Of a stretch of DNA of 64,000 nucleotides, positions 17,370-27,491 are shown piece by piece. This DNA comes from Siccirubricoccus deserti (GTDB lineage Bacteria; Pseudomonadota; Alphaproteobacteria; Acetobacterales; Acetobacteraceae): positions 1 to 64,000 of the forward strand of contig NZ_JACOMF010000017.1 in NCBI RefSeq assembly GCF_014283215.1, given 5' to 3'. Below the pieces are notes generated by a model. That model saw nothing but the letters and a program-made list of their open reading frames with translations. It made no database searches and was not told the origin of the DNA. The position numbers were made by a program, and so were the translations under genes. How positions within the stretch are numbered: position 1 is the stretch's first letter; each line of letters starts with the position of its first letter.

Positions 17370-18734
17370 CTACCCCATCACCCGCGGCAGCCACAATGCG
17401 ATCTCCGGCCAGATCATCATCAGCACCACCGCCAGCAGATAGGCGGCGAGGAAGGGCACCACCCCGACGAAGACATCGGTGATCGGCCCCGCCCGCGGCC
17501 GCATGCCCTGCAGCACATACATCACCGTGCCATCGGGCGGGCTGACCTGGGCGATCTCCACCAGCATCGTCACCATCACCCCGAACCAGATCGGGTCGTA
17601 GCCGAGGGCGGTGACGATGGGGAAGACCACCGGCACGGTGGTGATGATCATGGAGAACCCCTCCATGAAGGTGCCGAGGGCGAGATACAGCGCCAGGATG
17701 CAGGCCATGATCGCCCAGGGCGGCAGCGGCAGGCCGCCGATGAAGCCAGCCAGGGTCTGCGGCACGTTGATCGCGGTCAGCAGGTAGTTCAGCAGATAGG
17801 CACCGAAGATGATCAGCCCGAGCAGCGCGGTGTTGCGCGCCGTCGCCTCGGCGCTGGCATTCAGCAGGCGGAGGGTGAGCCTGCCTTCGGCGGCGGCGAA
17901 GAATGCGGCGCCGACCACGCCGAGCGCCGCCGCCTCGGTCGGGGTGGCGAAGCCGGCGTAGATGCTGCCCAGCACCAGCGCCATCAGCAGCAGGGTCGGC
18001 ACCAGATCAAGCAACGCCCGCAGCTTCACCGCCAGCGGCAAACGCTCCGGCCGCGGCAGCGGGTGGGTCAGCCCATGCGCCAGGATCACCAGGATGAAAA
18101 GGCCGGTGACCAGGATGCTCGGCAGCAGCGCGGCGATATAGAGCGCGCCAACCGAGGTCTCGGTGATCAGCCCGTAGATGATGAAGGTGATCCCAGGCGG
18201 GATCAGGTTGCCGAGCGCCCCGCCGGCCGCGAGCGACCCCAGCACCATGCGCTGGCTGTAGGCGCTGTTGTTGAAATAGGGCAGCGCCACCGATCCCATC
18301 GTCGCTGCCGTGGCGACGGAGGAGCCGGAGATGGCGGAGAACACCGCGCAGGAGGCGATGTTGGTGTGGAGCAAGCCCCCGGGCAGCCGGTTCAGCCAGA
18401 CGTTCAGCGCCCGGTACAGCCGGTCCGACAGCCCTGCCCGCAGCAGGATCTCGCCCATGAGCAGGAACAGCGGCACCGCGACGAGCACGAAATTCGAGGA
18501 CGGCCCCCACAGGGTCTGCCCGGCGAAGGCCCACCAGGGCCGGTCGGAGAAGGTCAGGCCGATCAATATGCCGAGCAGCCCCAGCACCGCGGCGATGTAG
18601 ACCCCGGCGCCGAAGAAGACGAGGAAGGCGCCGGTCAGCGCCAGGATCTCGACCACCGGCACGGCCTGGCCGCCAGTCGCCGCGGCGAAGACCGCGACAC
18701 CCAGCAGCACCAGCAGCAGGACAACAGCGATCAT
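17370..18734 (-). CDS. dctM: TRAP transporter large permease (DctM)
   Basis: 454 residues with about 12 transmembrane segments. Family blocks: FVLVAVPLFLLMGEILLRAGL, CAVFSAISGSSVATAATMGSVALPYF, LGNLIPPGITFIIYG, FATPTEAAALGVVGAAFFA and GYDPIWFGVMVTMLVEIAQVSPPDG. It is the Na+-coupled carboxylate carrier of the inner membrane. The start overlaps the small-permease stop by 4 nt. Confidence 0.92.
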   Translation of the reverse strand: MIAVVLLLVLLGVAVFAAATGGQAVPVVEILALTGAFLVFFGAGVYIAAVLGLLGILIGLTFSDRPWWAFAGQTLWGPSSNFVLVAVPLFLLMGEILLRAGLSDRLYRALNVWLNRLPGGLLHTNIASCAVFSAISGSSVATAATMGSVALPYFNNSAYSQRMVLGSLAAGGALGNLIPPGITFIIYGLITETSVGALYIAALLPSILVTGLFILVILAHGLTHPLPRPERLPLAVKLRALLDLVPTLLLMALVLGSIYAGFATPTEAAALGVVGAAFFAAAEGRLTLRLLNASAEATARNTALLGLIIFGAYLLNYLLTAINVPQTLAGFIGGLPLPPWAIMACILALYLALGTFMEGFSMIITTVPVVFPIVTALGYDPIWFGVMVTMLVEIAQVSPPDGTVMYVLQGMRPRAGPITDVFVGVVPFLAAYLLAVVLMMIWPEIALWLPRVMG

Positions 18735-19360
18735 CGCGCGGCGCCCCCGCGCGCCATCTCCACCGCTTCCAGCGCCTCCGCCGTCTCATCCTCCAGGGTG
18801 CGGGCGCCGAGCAGCCGATCCAGCTCTTCCGGCCGCCCCAGCAGCAGCGACAGCGCGCATTCGAGCGCCAGCATCAGGATCATCACGCAAAAGGCCAGGA
18901 TGCCGAAGGTCCAGATGCCCTGCGGCACCACCAGCGGCACCCGCAGCGCCGAATTGTCATGCGCATCGAACAACAGGCTCTCATCGACCAGGGCCAGCGC
19001 GGACCAGGCGCAGAACGCCGCGAAGCCGCCCAGCAGCAGCAGCGCCAGCAAATGCAGCACGGCGCGCAGCTTGAGCGGCAGCCGGTTCACCCAGACATCG
19101 ACGCGGATATGCGCCCGCCGCGCCAGCGCATGCGCCAGCCCCCAGGCGATGCCGGTCGCCAGCATGTAGCCGGTAATCTCGATGGTGGAGGCGGAGGAGT
19201 AGCCGAACTGCCGCCCCACCACATCGGCGGTGATGAACAGCGCGCAGGCGATGTAATTCCACCCCGCGAGATAGGCCATCACCGTGGCCGCCGCGGCGGT
19301 GCCGGTGCGCAGCCCGCGCGCCAGCCGCAACGCTAGCGGAGCCGGCAGCGCCCCGCTCAC
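18731..19360 (-). CDS. dctQ: TRAP transporter small permease (DctQ)
   Basis: 209 residues with four hydrophobic segments and the DctQ landmarks VGRQFGYSSASTIEITGYMLATGIAWGLAHALARRAHIRVDVWVNRLPLKLR. The frame is open far upstream, but the GTG at 19358-19360 overlaps the receptor stop (GTGA) and gives the normal length. The C-terminal tail after the last helix (about 175-209) is longer and more acidic than usual. Confidence 0.85.
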   Translation of the reverse strand: MSGALPAPLALRLARGLRTGTAAAATVMAYLAGWNYIACALFITADVVGRQFGYSSASTIEITGYMLATGIAWGLAHALARRAHIRVDVWVNRLPLKLRAVLHLLALLLLGGFAAFCAWSALALVDESLLFDAHDNSALRVPLVVPQGIWTFGILAFCVMILMLALECALSLLLGRPEELDRLLGARTLEDETAEALEAVEMARGGAAR

Positions 19361-20427
19361 CCGCCGGCACGCACGCCGACGATGGGCGCGATCACCTGGT
19401 TGAACACCTCCCCACAGCGTGCGCCGCAGCGGCGGACGAAGCCGGGCAGCACGGTCTTTTCCAGGATCTCCCGCACCGCCGCGCGATCGGCTTCGGTGGC
19501 CGGCACCTCGGTCATTGGCCGGGCTGCCAGGGTGTGGATGCGGCAGGCCGCGGCATTGCCGATGGCGCAATCCAGCCCGTCCCGCGTCGCCGCGGCGCCC
19601 AGTTCCCACTGCTTGTCGTTCACCTCGCGCAGCGCGGCCTCGATGAAGCTCCTCACCTGCGGATCCAGCCGGTTCCACCAGGCGACATTCACCATGTAGC
19701 CGGCCAGCGCCCAGGACACCGGCAGGTTGGAGACATGCGTCGTCACCTCCGGCCAGCGCGCGGCGACACCGCTGCCGGTACCGGTGATGGCGCAATCCAC
19801 CACCCCGCGCTCCAGCGCCGAATACACCTCCGGGAAGCCGATCGACACCGGCTGGGCACCCCAGGCGGTGAAGAAATCCACCAGCGAGTTGCCGAAGGTC
19901 CGCACCTTGCGGCCGCGCAGCTCGCTGAGGCTGGCGAAGGGCTGGCGGCAGAAGACCACCTGCGCCGGGAAGGGGTAGATCACCATCAACCGTGCGCCGA
20001 AGCGTTCCAGGTCGCGGTTCACCACCGGCAGCATGGCCTCGGCAATGCGCCGGGCGACGCCAATCTCGGGCGCAAGGCCGGCAAGGTCCACGCCATCCAG
20101 GATCGGCACGTCGCCCGACAGCGTCGTCAGCGTCGCCGCGGCGATATCGGCCTGGCCGGAGCGCACCAGCCGCACCAACTCAGTGCCCGAGAGGTTGCGC
20201 TCGGCATGGGTGGAAAGCTGCACCTCGATCCGGCCGCCGCTGCGCTGCCCGACCTGCTCGCGCAGGATGGGGATGTCGACGCGGGTGTATTGCGGCTGGG
20301 TCGGCAGCGGCTGGGTGACGGCCACCACCGTCACCTTCGGGCCGGCAGGCAGGCTGGCCGGCACCTGCGCCGCCGCGCCACCGGCGAGGCCGAGCGCGGC
20401 GACGGCGCCGAGCAGGAAGCGTTTCAT
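19357..20427 (-). CDS. dctP: TRAP transporter solute-binding protein (DctP family)
   Basis: 356 residues with a signal peptide (RFLLGAVAALGLAGGAAAQ). DctP features: REQVGQRSGGRIEVQLSTHAE, ELVRLVRSGQADIAAATL, the helix QVVFCRQPFASLSELRGRKVRTFGN with the ligand Arg region, and PEVYSALERGVVDCAITG. It is the periplasmic receptor of the P-Q-M system. The three TRAP genes sit between two hyuAB pairs, suggesting the imported organic acid or amide is the hydrolase substrate. Confidence 0.9.
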   Translation of the reverse strand: MKRFLLGAVAALGLAGGAAAQVPASLPAGPKVTVVAVTQPLPTQPQYTRVDIPILREQVGQRSGGRIEVQLSTHAERNLSGTELVRLVRSGQADIAAATLTTLSGDVPILDGVDLAGLAPEIGVARRIAEAMLPVVNRDLERFGARLMVIYPFPAQVVFCRQPFASLSELRGRKVRTFGNSLVDFFTAWGAQPVSIGFPEVYSALERGVVDCAITGTGSGVAARWPEVTTHVSNLPVSWALAGYMVNVAWWNRLDPQVRSFIEAALREVNDKQWELGAAATRDGLDCAIGNAAACRIHTLAARPMTEVPATEADRAAVREILEKTVLPGFVRRCGARCGEVFNQVIAPIVGVRAGG

Positions 20428-22505
20428 GCGGAAGACTCCCCCAGGTCGATGATGATGTTGCCGAAATCATCCAGCGCCGCGGTGGCGCCAGGCGGGACCA
20501 GACAGGTGCAGTCGTATTCCTCGATGATTGCCGGCCCCTGGCGCGGCGCGGCGAGCGCGGCGCGCGCCAGCACCGGGGTGTCGAGCCAGCCGGCGGCACG
20601 GCCGAAATAGGCGGGGCGGGCCGGCTGTGGCGTGGCAGCGGCGGGCGGCGCCAGCCGGTCCGGCATCCGCGGCCGGTCTGGCAACCCGCGGCCAACCACC
20701 TGCAGGGCGACGATCTCCACCGGCTCCCCTGGCCCGGCGCGGTGGCCATAGGTGCGCTCATGCTCGGCACCGAAGCCTTCGGCCAGCACCGCCGGACCGT
20801 CGCCGGCGGCGAAGCCCACCTGCAGCTCGAAGCTCTGGCCCTGGTAGCGCAGGGTCGCGGCACGCTGCACGACGATGCGCTCGGGCGGGAAGCCCTGGGC
20901 GGCGAGGCGCGCCCGCGCCTCCGCCTCCAGCGCCGCAGCGGCCTCCTCCAGCGCCGCCGGATCCAACCTATGCGTCGCCCGGCGCCAGGAGCGTGCCAGA
21001 TGCACCTCGACGTCCGAGGCAAGCAGCCCGACGGCGGAGAAGACCCCGGCCGAGGGCGGCACCACCACCCGCCTCATCCCGAGCGCCTGCGCCATGCCCG
21101 CGGCAAACAGTGGGCCGTTGCCGCCGAAGGCCACCAGCGCGAAGCCGCGCGGATCGCGCCCGCGCTCCGAGGATACCGCCTTGATGGCGCGGATCATGTT
21201 GGAGGCGGCGATCAGATGCGCGCCATGCGCCGCCTCCTCCGGTGTCAGGCCGAGCGGCGTGGCGATCTTCCCGGCGATGGCGGCGCGCGAGGCGGCGGCG
21301 TCGATCGGCAAAGCGCCACCGACCAGCGCCCGCGGATTGAGGTAGCCGAGCACCACATTCGCGTCGGTCACCGTCGGCTGGGCATTGCCGCGGCCGTAGC
21401 AGACCGGCCCGGGATCGGCGCCGGCGCTCTCCGGCCCCACCTGCGGCGCGCCGGCGGCATCGATGCGGATCAGCGAGCCGCCGCCGGCGCCGACCTCGGC
21501 CAGGTCGATCGACGGCACCTTCAACTGGTAGCCGGCGCCCGACAGCAGGCGGGAGCCGACCATGATGCCGCCGCCGACGCTGTATTCCGCCGCCTGCGCG
21601 ACCTGGTAGTTCTCGATGACGCCGGCCTTCGCCGTGGTGCCGCCCATGTCGAAGGAGATGGCGTTGGGCAGGCCAATGCGCTTCGCCAGCGCCTGCGCGC
21701 CGATGACGCCGGCCGCCGGCCCGCTCTCCACCACCCGCACCGGCAGCCGCGCCGCCTCGGCGGCCGGCATCAGCCCGCCGGAGGATTGCATCAGCAGCAA
21801 CGGCCCCTGCAGCCCCGCGGCGCGAAGGTCCTGGCCCAGCGCGCCGAGGTAGCGGCCCAGCACCGGGCCGATGTAGCTGTTGATGACGGTGGTGGAGGTG
21901 CGCTCGTACTCCTTCATCTCCGGCAACACGTCGACGCTGAGCGAGGCGGGCAGGCCGGGCGCCAGCTCGGCGATGATGGCGCCGATGCGGCGCTCATGCG
22001 CCGGGTTGGCGTAGCTGTGCAGCAGGCAGACGGCGATGGCCTCGACACCCTCGGCCAGCAACGCCTCGACCGCCGCCCTCGCGCCCGCCTCGTCCAGCGG
22101 CGTCTCGACCGCGCCGGTGTGCAGCACCCTCTCCCGTACGCCGAGGCGGAGGTGGCGCGGCACCAGCGCCACCGGCTTTTCCCAGCGCAGATCGTAGAGC
22201 CGCGGCATGCGCAAGGTGCGGATCTCCAGCACGTCGCGGAAGCCCTGGGTGGTGATGAGGCCGGTCTTCGCCCCCTTGTGCTCCAGGATGGCGTTGGAAG
22301 CGACGGTGGTGGCATGCAGCACCTCCTCCACCGCCGCCGCGGCGAAGCCCGCTTCGACGAAGAGCTGGCCGAGACCCTCGACGATAGCGCGCCCGTAGTC
22401 ACCGACGGAGGAGGAGACCTTCTTCGTCCGCAGCTCGCCTTGCGGGCCGATGGCGACGAGGTCGGTGAAGGTGCCGCCGATATCGGCGGAGACGCGCCAG
22501 CTCAT
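20424..22505 (-). CDS. hyuA: Hydantoinase A/oxoprolinase-family protein (pair 2)
   Basis: 693 residues, full length. VSADIGGTFTDLVAIGPQG (5-23), VLHATTVASNAILEHKGAKTGL, EMKEYERTSTTVINSYIGP, ISFDMGGTTAKAGVIEN and AEVGAGGGSLIRID are the expected ATPase and core motifs. It differs clearly from pair 1 in sequence, so the two are not a recent duplication and probably act on different substrates. ATG 22505 overlaps the hyuB2 stop by 4 nt; its own stop overlaps dctP. Confidence 0.9.
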   Translation of the reverse strand: MSWRVSADIGGTFTDLVAIGPQGELRTKKVSSSVGDYGRAIVEGLGQLFVEAGFAAAAVEEVLHATTVASNAILEHKGAKTGLITTQGFRDVLEIRTLRMPRLYDLRWEKPVALVPRHLRLGVRERVLHTGAVETPLDEAGARAAVEALLAEGVEAIAVCLLHSYANPAHERRIGAIIAELAPGLPASLSVDVLPEMKEYERTSTTVINSYIGPVLGRYLGALGQDLRAAGLQGPLLLMQSSGGLMPAAEAARLPVRVVESGPAAGVIGAQALAKRIGLPNAISFDMGGTTAKAGVIENYQVAQAAEYSVGGGIMVGSRLLSGAGYQLKVPSIDLAEVGAGGGSLIRIDAAGAPQVGPESAGADPGPVCYGRGNAQPTVTDANVVLGYLNPRALVGGALPIDAAASRAAIAGKIATPLGLTPEEAAHGAHLIAASNMIRAIKAVSSERGRDPRGFALVAFGGNGPLFAAGMAQALGMRRVVVPPSAGVFSAVGLLASDVEVHLARSWRRATHRLDPAALEEAAAALEAEARARLAAQGFPPERIVVQRAATLRYQGQSFELQVGFAAGDGPAVLAEGFGAEHERTYGHRAGPGEPVEIVALQVVGRGLPDRPRMPDRLAPPAAATPQPARPAYFGRAAGWLDTPVLARAALAAPRQGPAIIEEYDCTCLVPPGATAALDDFGNIIIDLGESSA

Positions 22506-24271
22506 GCCGCGCGCTCCCGCACCACGGCCGGCAAGGGCGCGGTGCGCGCGGCGCGCATCTCCGCCCGCAGCCATTCGGTCGCCGCCTCATCCACCGCCCG
22601 GCCTTCCACCACGACGCCATGGTCGCGCCGCGCCGCCGCCACGGACACCAGCCCGTTCCGCACATCCCGCAACACCAGCGCCGGGTCACGCAGCAGCGGG
22701 TCGCCCCAGCCGCCGCCGCCCGGCACCTCCAGCCGGAACACGTCCCCATGCTTCAGGGTGATGCAGAATTTCGAGGGCAGCTTCTCCCGCCTGCCGTCGC
22801 GCAGCAGCCAGTTCATCGAGGGCGCGCCGGGCTGCCCGCCCTGCAGGCCAAAGGGCAGGAATTCGCGGCGGTCGGCACGGACCTGCAGCACCGCCTCGGC
22901 CTCCAGGAATTTGTACTCCCGCGCGAAGGGCGCGCCGCCGCGCCACTGGCCGGCGCCCATGGTATCGAGCAGGAATTCGTATTCGGTGATCTGGATCGGC
23001 TGCTCCGCCTCGGTCACCTCGATGGAGGGCGATGCCATGTTGGCGAACATGTGGGAGTTGCCGTCCAGCCCATCTCCCCAGGGCCGCCCGCCCCAGGCCG
23101 AGCAGGTGAAGTCGACGTAGATGAAGGGCTGCCTTTCCTTCGTCCAGCCACCCAGAGAAACGCCCAGGTTGCCGCCATCGCCGGCCGCGCCCACCTGCTC
23201 CGGCAGCATCATCGCCAGCGCGCCGAACAGCGTATCCACCATGCGGAAGCCGGTGAGGCCACGCGCGGCGCAGGCCGCCGGCAGCACGCCATGGGCGATG
23301 GTGCCGGCCGGGGCGATCACCTCGATGGCGCGGAAATAGCCCTCGTTGTTCGGGATATTCGCCGGCAGGATGCTGCGGATGCCGCAATAGGCGGCCGAGC
23401 GGGTGTAGCTGAAGGTGTTGTTGATCGCGCCCTTCACCTGCGGGCTGGTGCCGGTCCAGTCCACCACCATGCGGTCGCCACGCTTCTCGACGCGCACGCG
23501 CAGGGGAATGGGCTTGCCGATCTCCACCCCATCGTCGTCGATGTGGTCCTCGAAGGACCATTCGCCGTCGGGCAGCGCGCGCAGCGCGGCACGGGTCAGC
23601 CGCTCGGCGTAGTCCAGCAGCTCATTCATGTAGAAGCGGGTCTCGGCCACGCCGTAGCGCGCCACCAGCTCCTTGAAGGCGCGTTCGGCGATGGTGCAGG
23701 CGGCGAGCTGGGCGCGCAGGTCGCCGAACACCTTCACGGGCACCCGCACATTGCGGTCGATCATCATGTGCAGGGTTTCATTGGGCTTGCCGCGCTCGTA
23801 GAGCCGCAGCGGCGGGATGCGCAGTCCTTCCTGGTAGATCTCCGTGCTGTCGGAGGCGTTGGAGCCCGGGACCCGGCCGCCGACATCGGTGTGGTGGCAG
23901 ATGGTGGCGGCGATTGCCACGCGCTCGCCGTTCACGAAGATCGGCTGGAACAGGAAGATATCGGGCAGGTGCATCCCGCCCTCGAAGGGGTCGTTGAGGA
24001 CGAAGATGTCGCCCTCCGCCATCTCCTCGCCATAGCGCCGCATCACCGCGGCCAGCGCCTCGGGGATGCTGCCGAGGTGGCTTGGCAGGGTCAGGCCCTG
24101 GGCGACCAGCCTGCCCGCGGCGTCGCAGAACGCCGTGGAGTAGTCCATGTTGTCCTTCAGCACCGCCGAGTAGGTGGTGCGATGGATGGTCAGCGCCATT
24201 TCATCGGCGATCGAGAAGAGCGCGTTCTTGAACAGCTCGAACTCGATCGGGTCGTAGCTTCGTCCCTGCAT
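22502..24271 (-). CDS. hyuB: Hydantoinase B/oxoprolinase-family protein (pair 2), first gene of the operon
   Basis: 589 residues. Opening MQGRSYDPIEFELFKNALFSIADEMALTIHRTTYSAVLKDNMDYSTAFCD, then FVLNDPFEGGMHLPDIFLFQPI, ICHHTDVGGRVPGSNA and the closing EVPGGGGWGDPLLRDPA identify HyuB. The DNMDYS and HTDVGG blocks are well kept. It starts the eight-gene minus-strand operon; the promoter should lie in 24272-24468, shared with the divergent Bug-hyuAB operon. Confidence 0.9.
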   Translation of the reverse strand: MQGRSYDPIEFELFKNALFSIADEMALTIHRTTYSAVLKDNMDYSTAFCDAAGRLVAQGLTLPSHLGSIPEALAAVMRRYGEEMAEGDIFVLNDPFEGGMHLPDIFLFQPIFVNGERVAIAATICHHTDVGGRVPGSNASDSTEIYQEGLRIPPLRLYERGKPNETLHMMIDRNVRVPVKVFGDLRAQLAACTIAERAFKELVARYGVAETRFYMNELLDYAERLTRAALRALPDGEWSFEDHIDDDGVEIGKPIPLRVRVEKRGDRMVVDWTGTSPQVKGAINNTFSYTRSAAYCGIRSILPANIPNNEGYFRAIEVIAPAGTIAHGVLPAACAARGLTGFRMVDTLFGALAMMLPEQVGAAGDGGNLGVSLGGWTKERQPFIYVDFTCSAWGGRPWGDGLDGNSHMFANMASPSIEVTEAEQPIQITEYEFLLDTMGAGQWRGGAPFAREYKFLEAEAVLQVRADRREFLPFGLQGGQPGAPSMNWLLRDGRREKLPSKFCITLKHGDVFRLEVPGGGGWGDPLLRDPALVLRDVRNGLVSVAAARRDHGVVVEGRAVDEAATEWLRAEMRAARTAPLPAVVRERAA

Positions 24272-24468
24272 GCGCTGCCCCTGGTCACTGGGAATGAGGG
24301 AGCATGGCACGGTTGCGACGCCGGTCCACTCCCTTCGGCGCCAGGCAATCGGCCAGCGGCAACGCCATCTGCCCGCTGCCTGTGCAGCGGCGAAAGGGTG
24401 CTGGGCATCGGCTGGGCAGTGGAGCGGGAGTTTCCGTCTTCAATCTCTGTGCTAGCCTCGGCGCCGCG

Positions 24469-25440
24469 ATGCGATGGGGGGACCCGGTGCGACGACGAAG
24501 CGTGGTGAGCGCGGCACTGGCCGCGATGGTGCCTGGCATCGCGGCGACGCAGGCCTGGCCGGCGCGGCCGATCCGGATGATCGTCCCCTTCCCGCCCGGC
24601 GGCGGCGTCGACCTCACCGCCCGGTTGCTGGCAGAACCGCTGCAGCGGACGCTCGGCCAAATCATCGTCATCGAGAATCGCGGCGGCGCTGGCGGCGTCA
24701 TCGGCGTGGAGGCGATGGCGCGCAGCGCGCCGGATGGCTACACGCTGAGCCTGACCGGCGCCGGCACCACCACCGCCGGACCGCATCTGCGGCGCCTGCC
24801 TTATGACGCGATGGCGCTGGCGCATGTCACCCGCCTCGTCCGCATGCCCTTCATCATCGCCGTGCGTAACGACCTGCCGGCCCGGACGCCGGCGGAATTC
24901 CTGGCGCTCGGCCGGCAGCGCGAGATCCGCTGGGCCTCGGGCGGCATCGGCACCAGCCAGCACCTGGCTGGCGAGCTGTTCCGGCAGATGTCCGGCATCG
25001 GCATGGTGCATGTGCCCTATCGCGGCACCGGGCCGGCGCTGAACGATCTCGCCGCCGGAGTGGTGGATGCGTATTTCGGCGATCCGGCGACGCTCGGCCT
25101 GATCCGCGGCGGCCAGGCGCGCGCCATGGCGGTGACCTCGCCGGAGCGCTGGCCGGCGCTGCCCGACGCGCCGACCGCGGCGGAGACCGTGCCGGGATAC
25201 CAGGCGGAGAATTGGTACGGTCTCGCCGCACCGCCCGGCACGCCGGATGCAATCGTGACGCTGCTGTCGGAGCAGGTGCGCCAGGTGATGGCGGAGCCCG
25301 CGACCGCGCAGCGCTTCGAGGCGGCGGGGCTGCAGCCCGCAACCATGCCCGTGGCGGAGTACCGCGAATTCCTCCGCCGCGATTCCGCAACCTGGGCCCG
25401 CGTCGTGCAGGCCGGCAACATCCGGGTAGACAGCGATTGA
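24469..25440 (+). CDS. Bug/TctC-family solute-binding protein
   Basis: 323 residues. Core motifs IRMIVPFPPGGGVDLTARLLAEPLQ, IVIENRGGAGGVIGVEAMARS and VHVPYRGTGPALNDL. The N-terminus (RRRSVVSAALAAMVPGIAATQA) is an Arg-rich leader for periplasmic export. Two starts compete: ATG 24469, and GTG 24487 preceded by GGGGGGA, which has the better ribosome site and would give 317 residues. Its TGA overlaps the next gene's TTG, coupling it to hyuA3: the receptor probably delivers the substrate of that hydrolase. Confidence 0.88.
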   Translation: MRWGDPVRRRSVVSAALAAMVPGIAATQAWPARPIRMIVPFPPGGGVDLTARLLAEPLQRTLGQIIVIENRGGAGGVIGVEAMARSAPDGYTLSLTGAGTTTAGPHLRRLPYDAMALAHVTRLVRMPFIIAVRNDLPARTPAEFLALGRQREIRWASGGIGTSQHLAGELFRQMSGIGMVHVPYRGTGPALNDLAAGVVDAYFGDPATLGLIRGGQARAMAVTSPERWPALPDAPTAAETVPGYQAENWYGLAAPPGTPDAIVTLLSEQVRQVMAEPATAQRFEAAGLQPATMPVAEYREFLRRDSATWARVVQAGNIRVDSD

Positions 25441-27491
25441 GCAACGCACGGCTCGCCGTCGATATCGGCGGCACCTTCACCGACCTGGTGCTCGAACAGG
25501 GGGGCCGCAGCTGGTCCACCAAGCTGCTGACCACTCCCGCCGCACCGGAGCAGGCGGTGCTGGAGGGCACGCAGCGCATCCTGACCCTGGCTGGCGTCGC
25601 CCCTGCCGAGGTCGGGCTGGTGGTGCATGGCACGACGCTCGCCACCAACGCGCTGATCGAGCGCAAGGGGGCCCGCACCGCGCTGCTCACCACCAAGGGC
25701 TTCCGCGATTCCGTCGAGATCGCCTGGGAGCACCGCTTCGAGCAATACGACATCCACATGGAGCGGCCGGAGCCGCTGGTGCCGCGGCAATGGCGGCTCG
25801 GCGTGCCGGAGCGCGTGGCGGCCGATGGCGACGTGCTGCTGCCGCTGGACGAGGCTGCGGTGCGGGAGGCGGCGGCCGGGCTGCGCGCCGCCGGCATCGA
25901 ATCCATCGCGCTCTGCTTCCTGCACAGCTTCACCACCGACACGCATGAACGCCGCGCCGCCACCATATTGGCGGAGGAGTTGCCCGGCGTCGCCCTCTCC
26001 CTCTCCTGCGAGGTCGCGCCGGAGATCCGCGAGTACGAGCGCGCCTCCACCACCATCGCCAACGCATACGTCCTGCCGCTGATGGCGCGGTACCTGGGCG
26101 CGCTGGAAGCGGGGTTGCACGACGCCGGGCTCGCCGCGCCGCTGCTGCTGATGATGTCCTCCGGCGGCGTCACCACCGTCGAGACCGCGCGCCGCTTCCC
26201 GGTGCGGCTGGTGGAGAGCGGCCCCGCCGGCGGCGCGATCCTGGCCCAGGCGGTTGCCGCCGAATGCGGCATCGCCCGTGCCGTCGCCTTCGACATGGGC
26301 GGCACCACGGCGAAGCTGACGCTGCTCGACGATCTGGAACTGAACCGCTCCCGCCAGTTCGAGGTGGCGCGGGCCTACCGCTTCATCCAGGGCAGCGGGC
26401 TACCGGTCCGCATCCCGGTGATCGAGCTGGTGGAGATCGGCGCCGGCGGCGGCTCCATCGCCCGGGTCGACACCCTCGGCCGCATCCAGGTCGGCCCCGA
26501 CAGCGCCGGCAGCGTCCCCGGCCCCGCCGCCTATGCCCGCGGCGGCACCGAGCCGACCGTCACCGACGCCGACACCGCCCTTGGCCGGCTGGACCCGGAG
26601 CGCTTCGCGGGCGGCACCATGACCCTCGACCGCGGCTTGGCCGAACGCGCCCTGGCGCCCATCGCCACCGCCCTCGGCACCCATGCCGCCGGTGCGGCTG
26701 CCGGCATCGCCGAGATCGTCGACGAGACCATGGCCAGCGCCGCCCGCGTCCATGCCGTGGAGAATGGCAAGGATACCGCCGAGCGCACCCTCATCGCCTT
26801 CGGCGGTGCCGCGCCGCTGCATGCCGCCCGCCTCGCCCGCAAGCTCGGCATGCGCCGGGTGGTGGTGCCGGTCGGCGCCGGGGTCGGTTCGGCGTACGGG
26901 TTCCTCCGCGCGCCCATCGGGTATGAGGTGGTCCGCACCCGCCACACCCGCCTCGACGCCTTCGACCCTGAGGCGCTCGACGCCCTCTTCGCCGCCATGC
27001 GGGCGGAGGCGGAGGCGGTGGTGCGCCTCGGCGCGCCCGCCGAAACCCTGGTCGAGACCCGCACCGCCTACATGCGGTACCGCGGCCAGGGGCATGAGAT
27101 CGCCGTGCCCGTCACCAGCCTCGACGCCGCCAGCCTGCGCGCCGGCTTCGATGCCGGATACGCCACGCTGTTCGGCCGCACCATCCCACGGCTGGAGGTG
27201 GAGGTGCTGACCTGGACCCTGGCCCTGGCCACCCACCGCCCCCTGCCCGCCCCGGTGCCCGAGGTGGCGACGCTGCCCGGCCCAACCCCAGCCGGCCACC
27301 GCAACGTCCTCGACCCCGCCAGCGGGTTGCTGGAGGAAGCGGCGGTGATCGAGCGCCGCACCCTCCACCCCGGCATGCGCTTCGACGGCCCGGCGCTGGT
27401 GGTGGAGGACGAGACCACCACCATCGTCCCGCGCGGCTTCGCCTGCCAGCTGAACGCCCTGCGCCAGCTGATCCTGGAGGATTTCGCATGA
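25437..27491 (+). CDS. hyuA: Hydantoinase A/oxoprolinase-family protein (pair 3)
   Basis: 684 residues from a TTG start (TTGA, overlapping the Bug stop). No ATG or GTG is available before the essential N-terminal motif: AVDIGGTFTDLVLEQGG begins at residue 6. Other motifs: VVHGTTLATNALIERKGART, EIREYERASTTIANAYVLP, VAFDMGGTTAKLTLLDD, IGAGGGSIARVDTLG. Stop overlaps hyuB3 (ATGA). Confidence 0.88.
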   Translation: MSNARLAVDIGGTFTDLVLEQGGRSWSTKLLTTPAAPEQAVLEGTQRILTLAGVAPAEVGLVVHGTTLATNALIERKGARTALLTTKGFRDSVEIAWEHRFEQYDIHMERPEPLVPRQWRLGVPERVAADGDVLLPLDEAAVREAAAGLRAAGIESIALCFLHSFTTDTHERRAATILAEELPGVALSLSCEVAPEIREYERASTTIANAYVLPLMARYLGALEAGLHDAGLAAPLLLMMSSGGVTTVETARRFPVRLVESGPAGGAILAQAVAAECGIARAVAFDMGGTTAKLTLLDDLELNRSRQFEVARAYRFIQGSGLPVRIPVIELVEIGAGGGSIARVDTLGRIQVGPDSAGSVPGPAAYARGGTEPTVTDADTALGRLDPERFAGGTMTLDRGLAERALAPIATALGTHAAGAAAGIAEIVDETMASAARVHAVENGKDTAERTLIAFGGAAPLHAARLARKLGMRRVVVPVGAGVGSAYGFLRAPIGYEVVRTRHTRLDAFDPEALDALFAAMRAEAEAVVRLGAPAETLVETRTAYMRYRGQGHEIAVPVTSLDAASLRAGFDAGYATLFGRTIPRLEVEVLTWTLALATHRPLPAPVPEVATLPGPTPAGHRNVLDPASGLLEEAAVIERRTLHPGMRFDGPALVVEDETTTIVPRGFACQLNALRQLILEDFA

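Noticed and set aside
15375-19169. Very long plus-strand open frame (about 1260 codons) across the hyuAB/TRAP operon
   Set aside because: Antisense to well-supported genes; composition is His/Arg/Gln-rich nonsense caused by G/C-rich third positions on the other strand.
20742-23120. Plus-strand frame of about 790 codons
   Set aside because: Antisense shadow of hyuA/hyuB pair 2; no domain and biased residues.
22619-24508. Plus-strand frame of about 630 codons
   Set aside because: Shadow of hyuB pair 2 and its promoter region.
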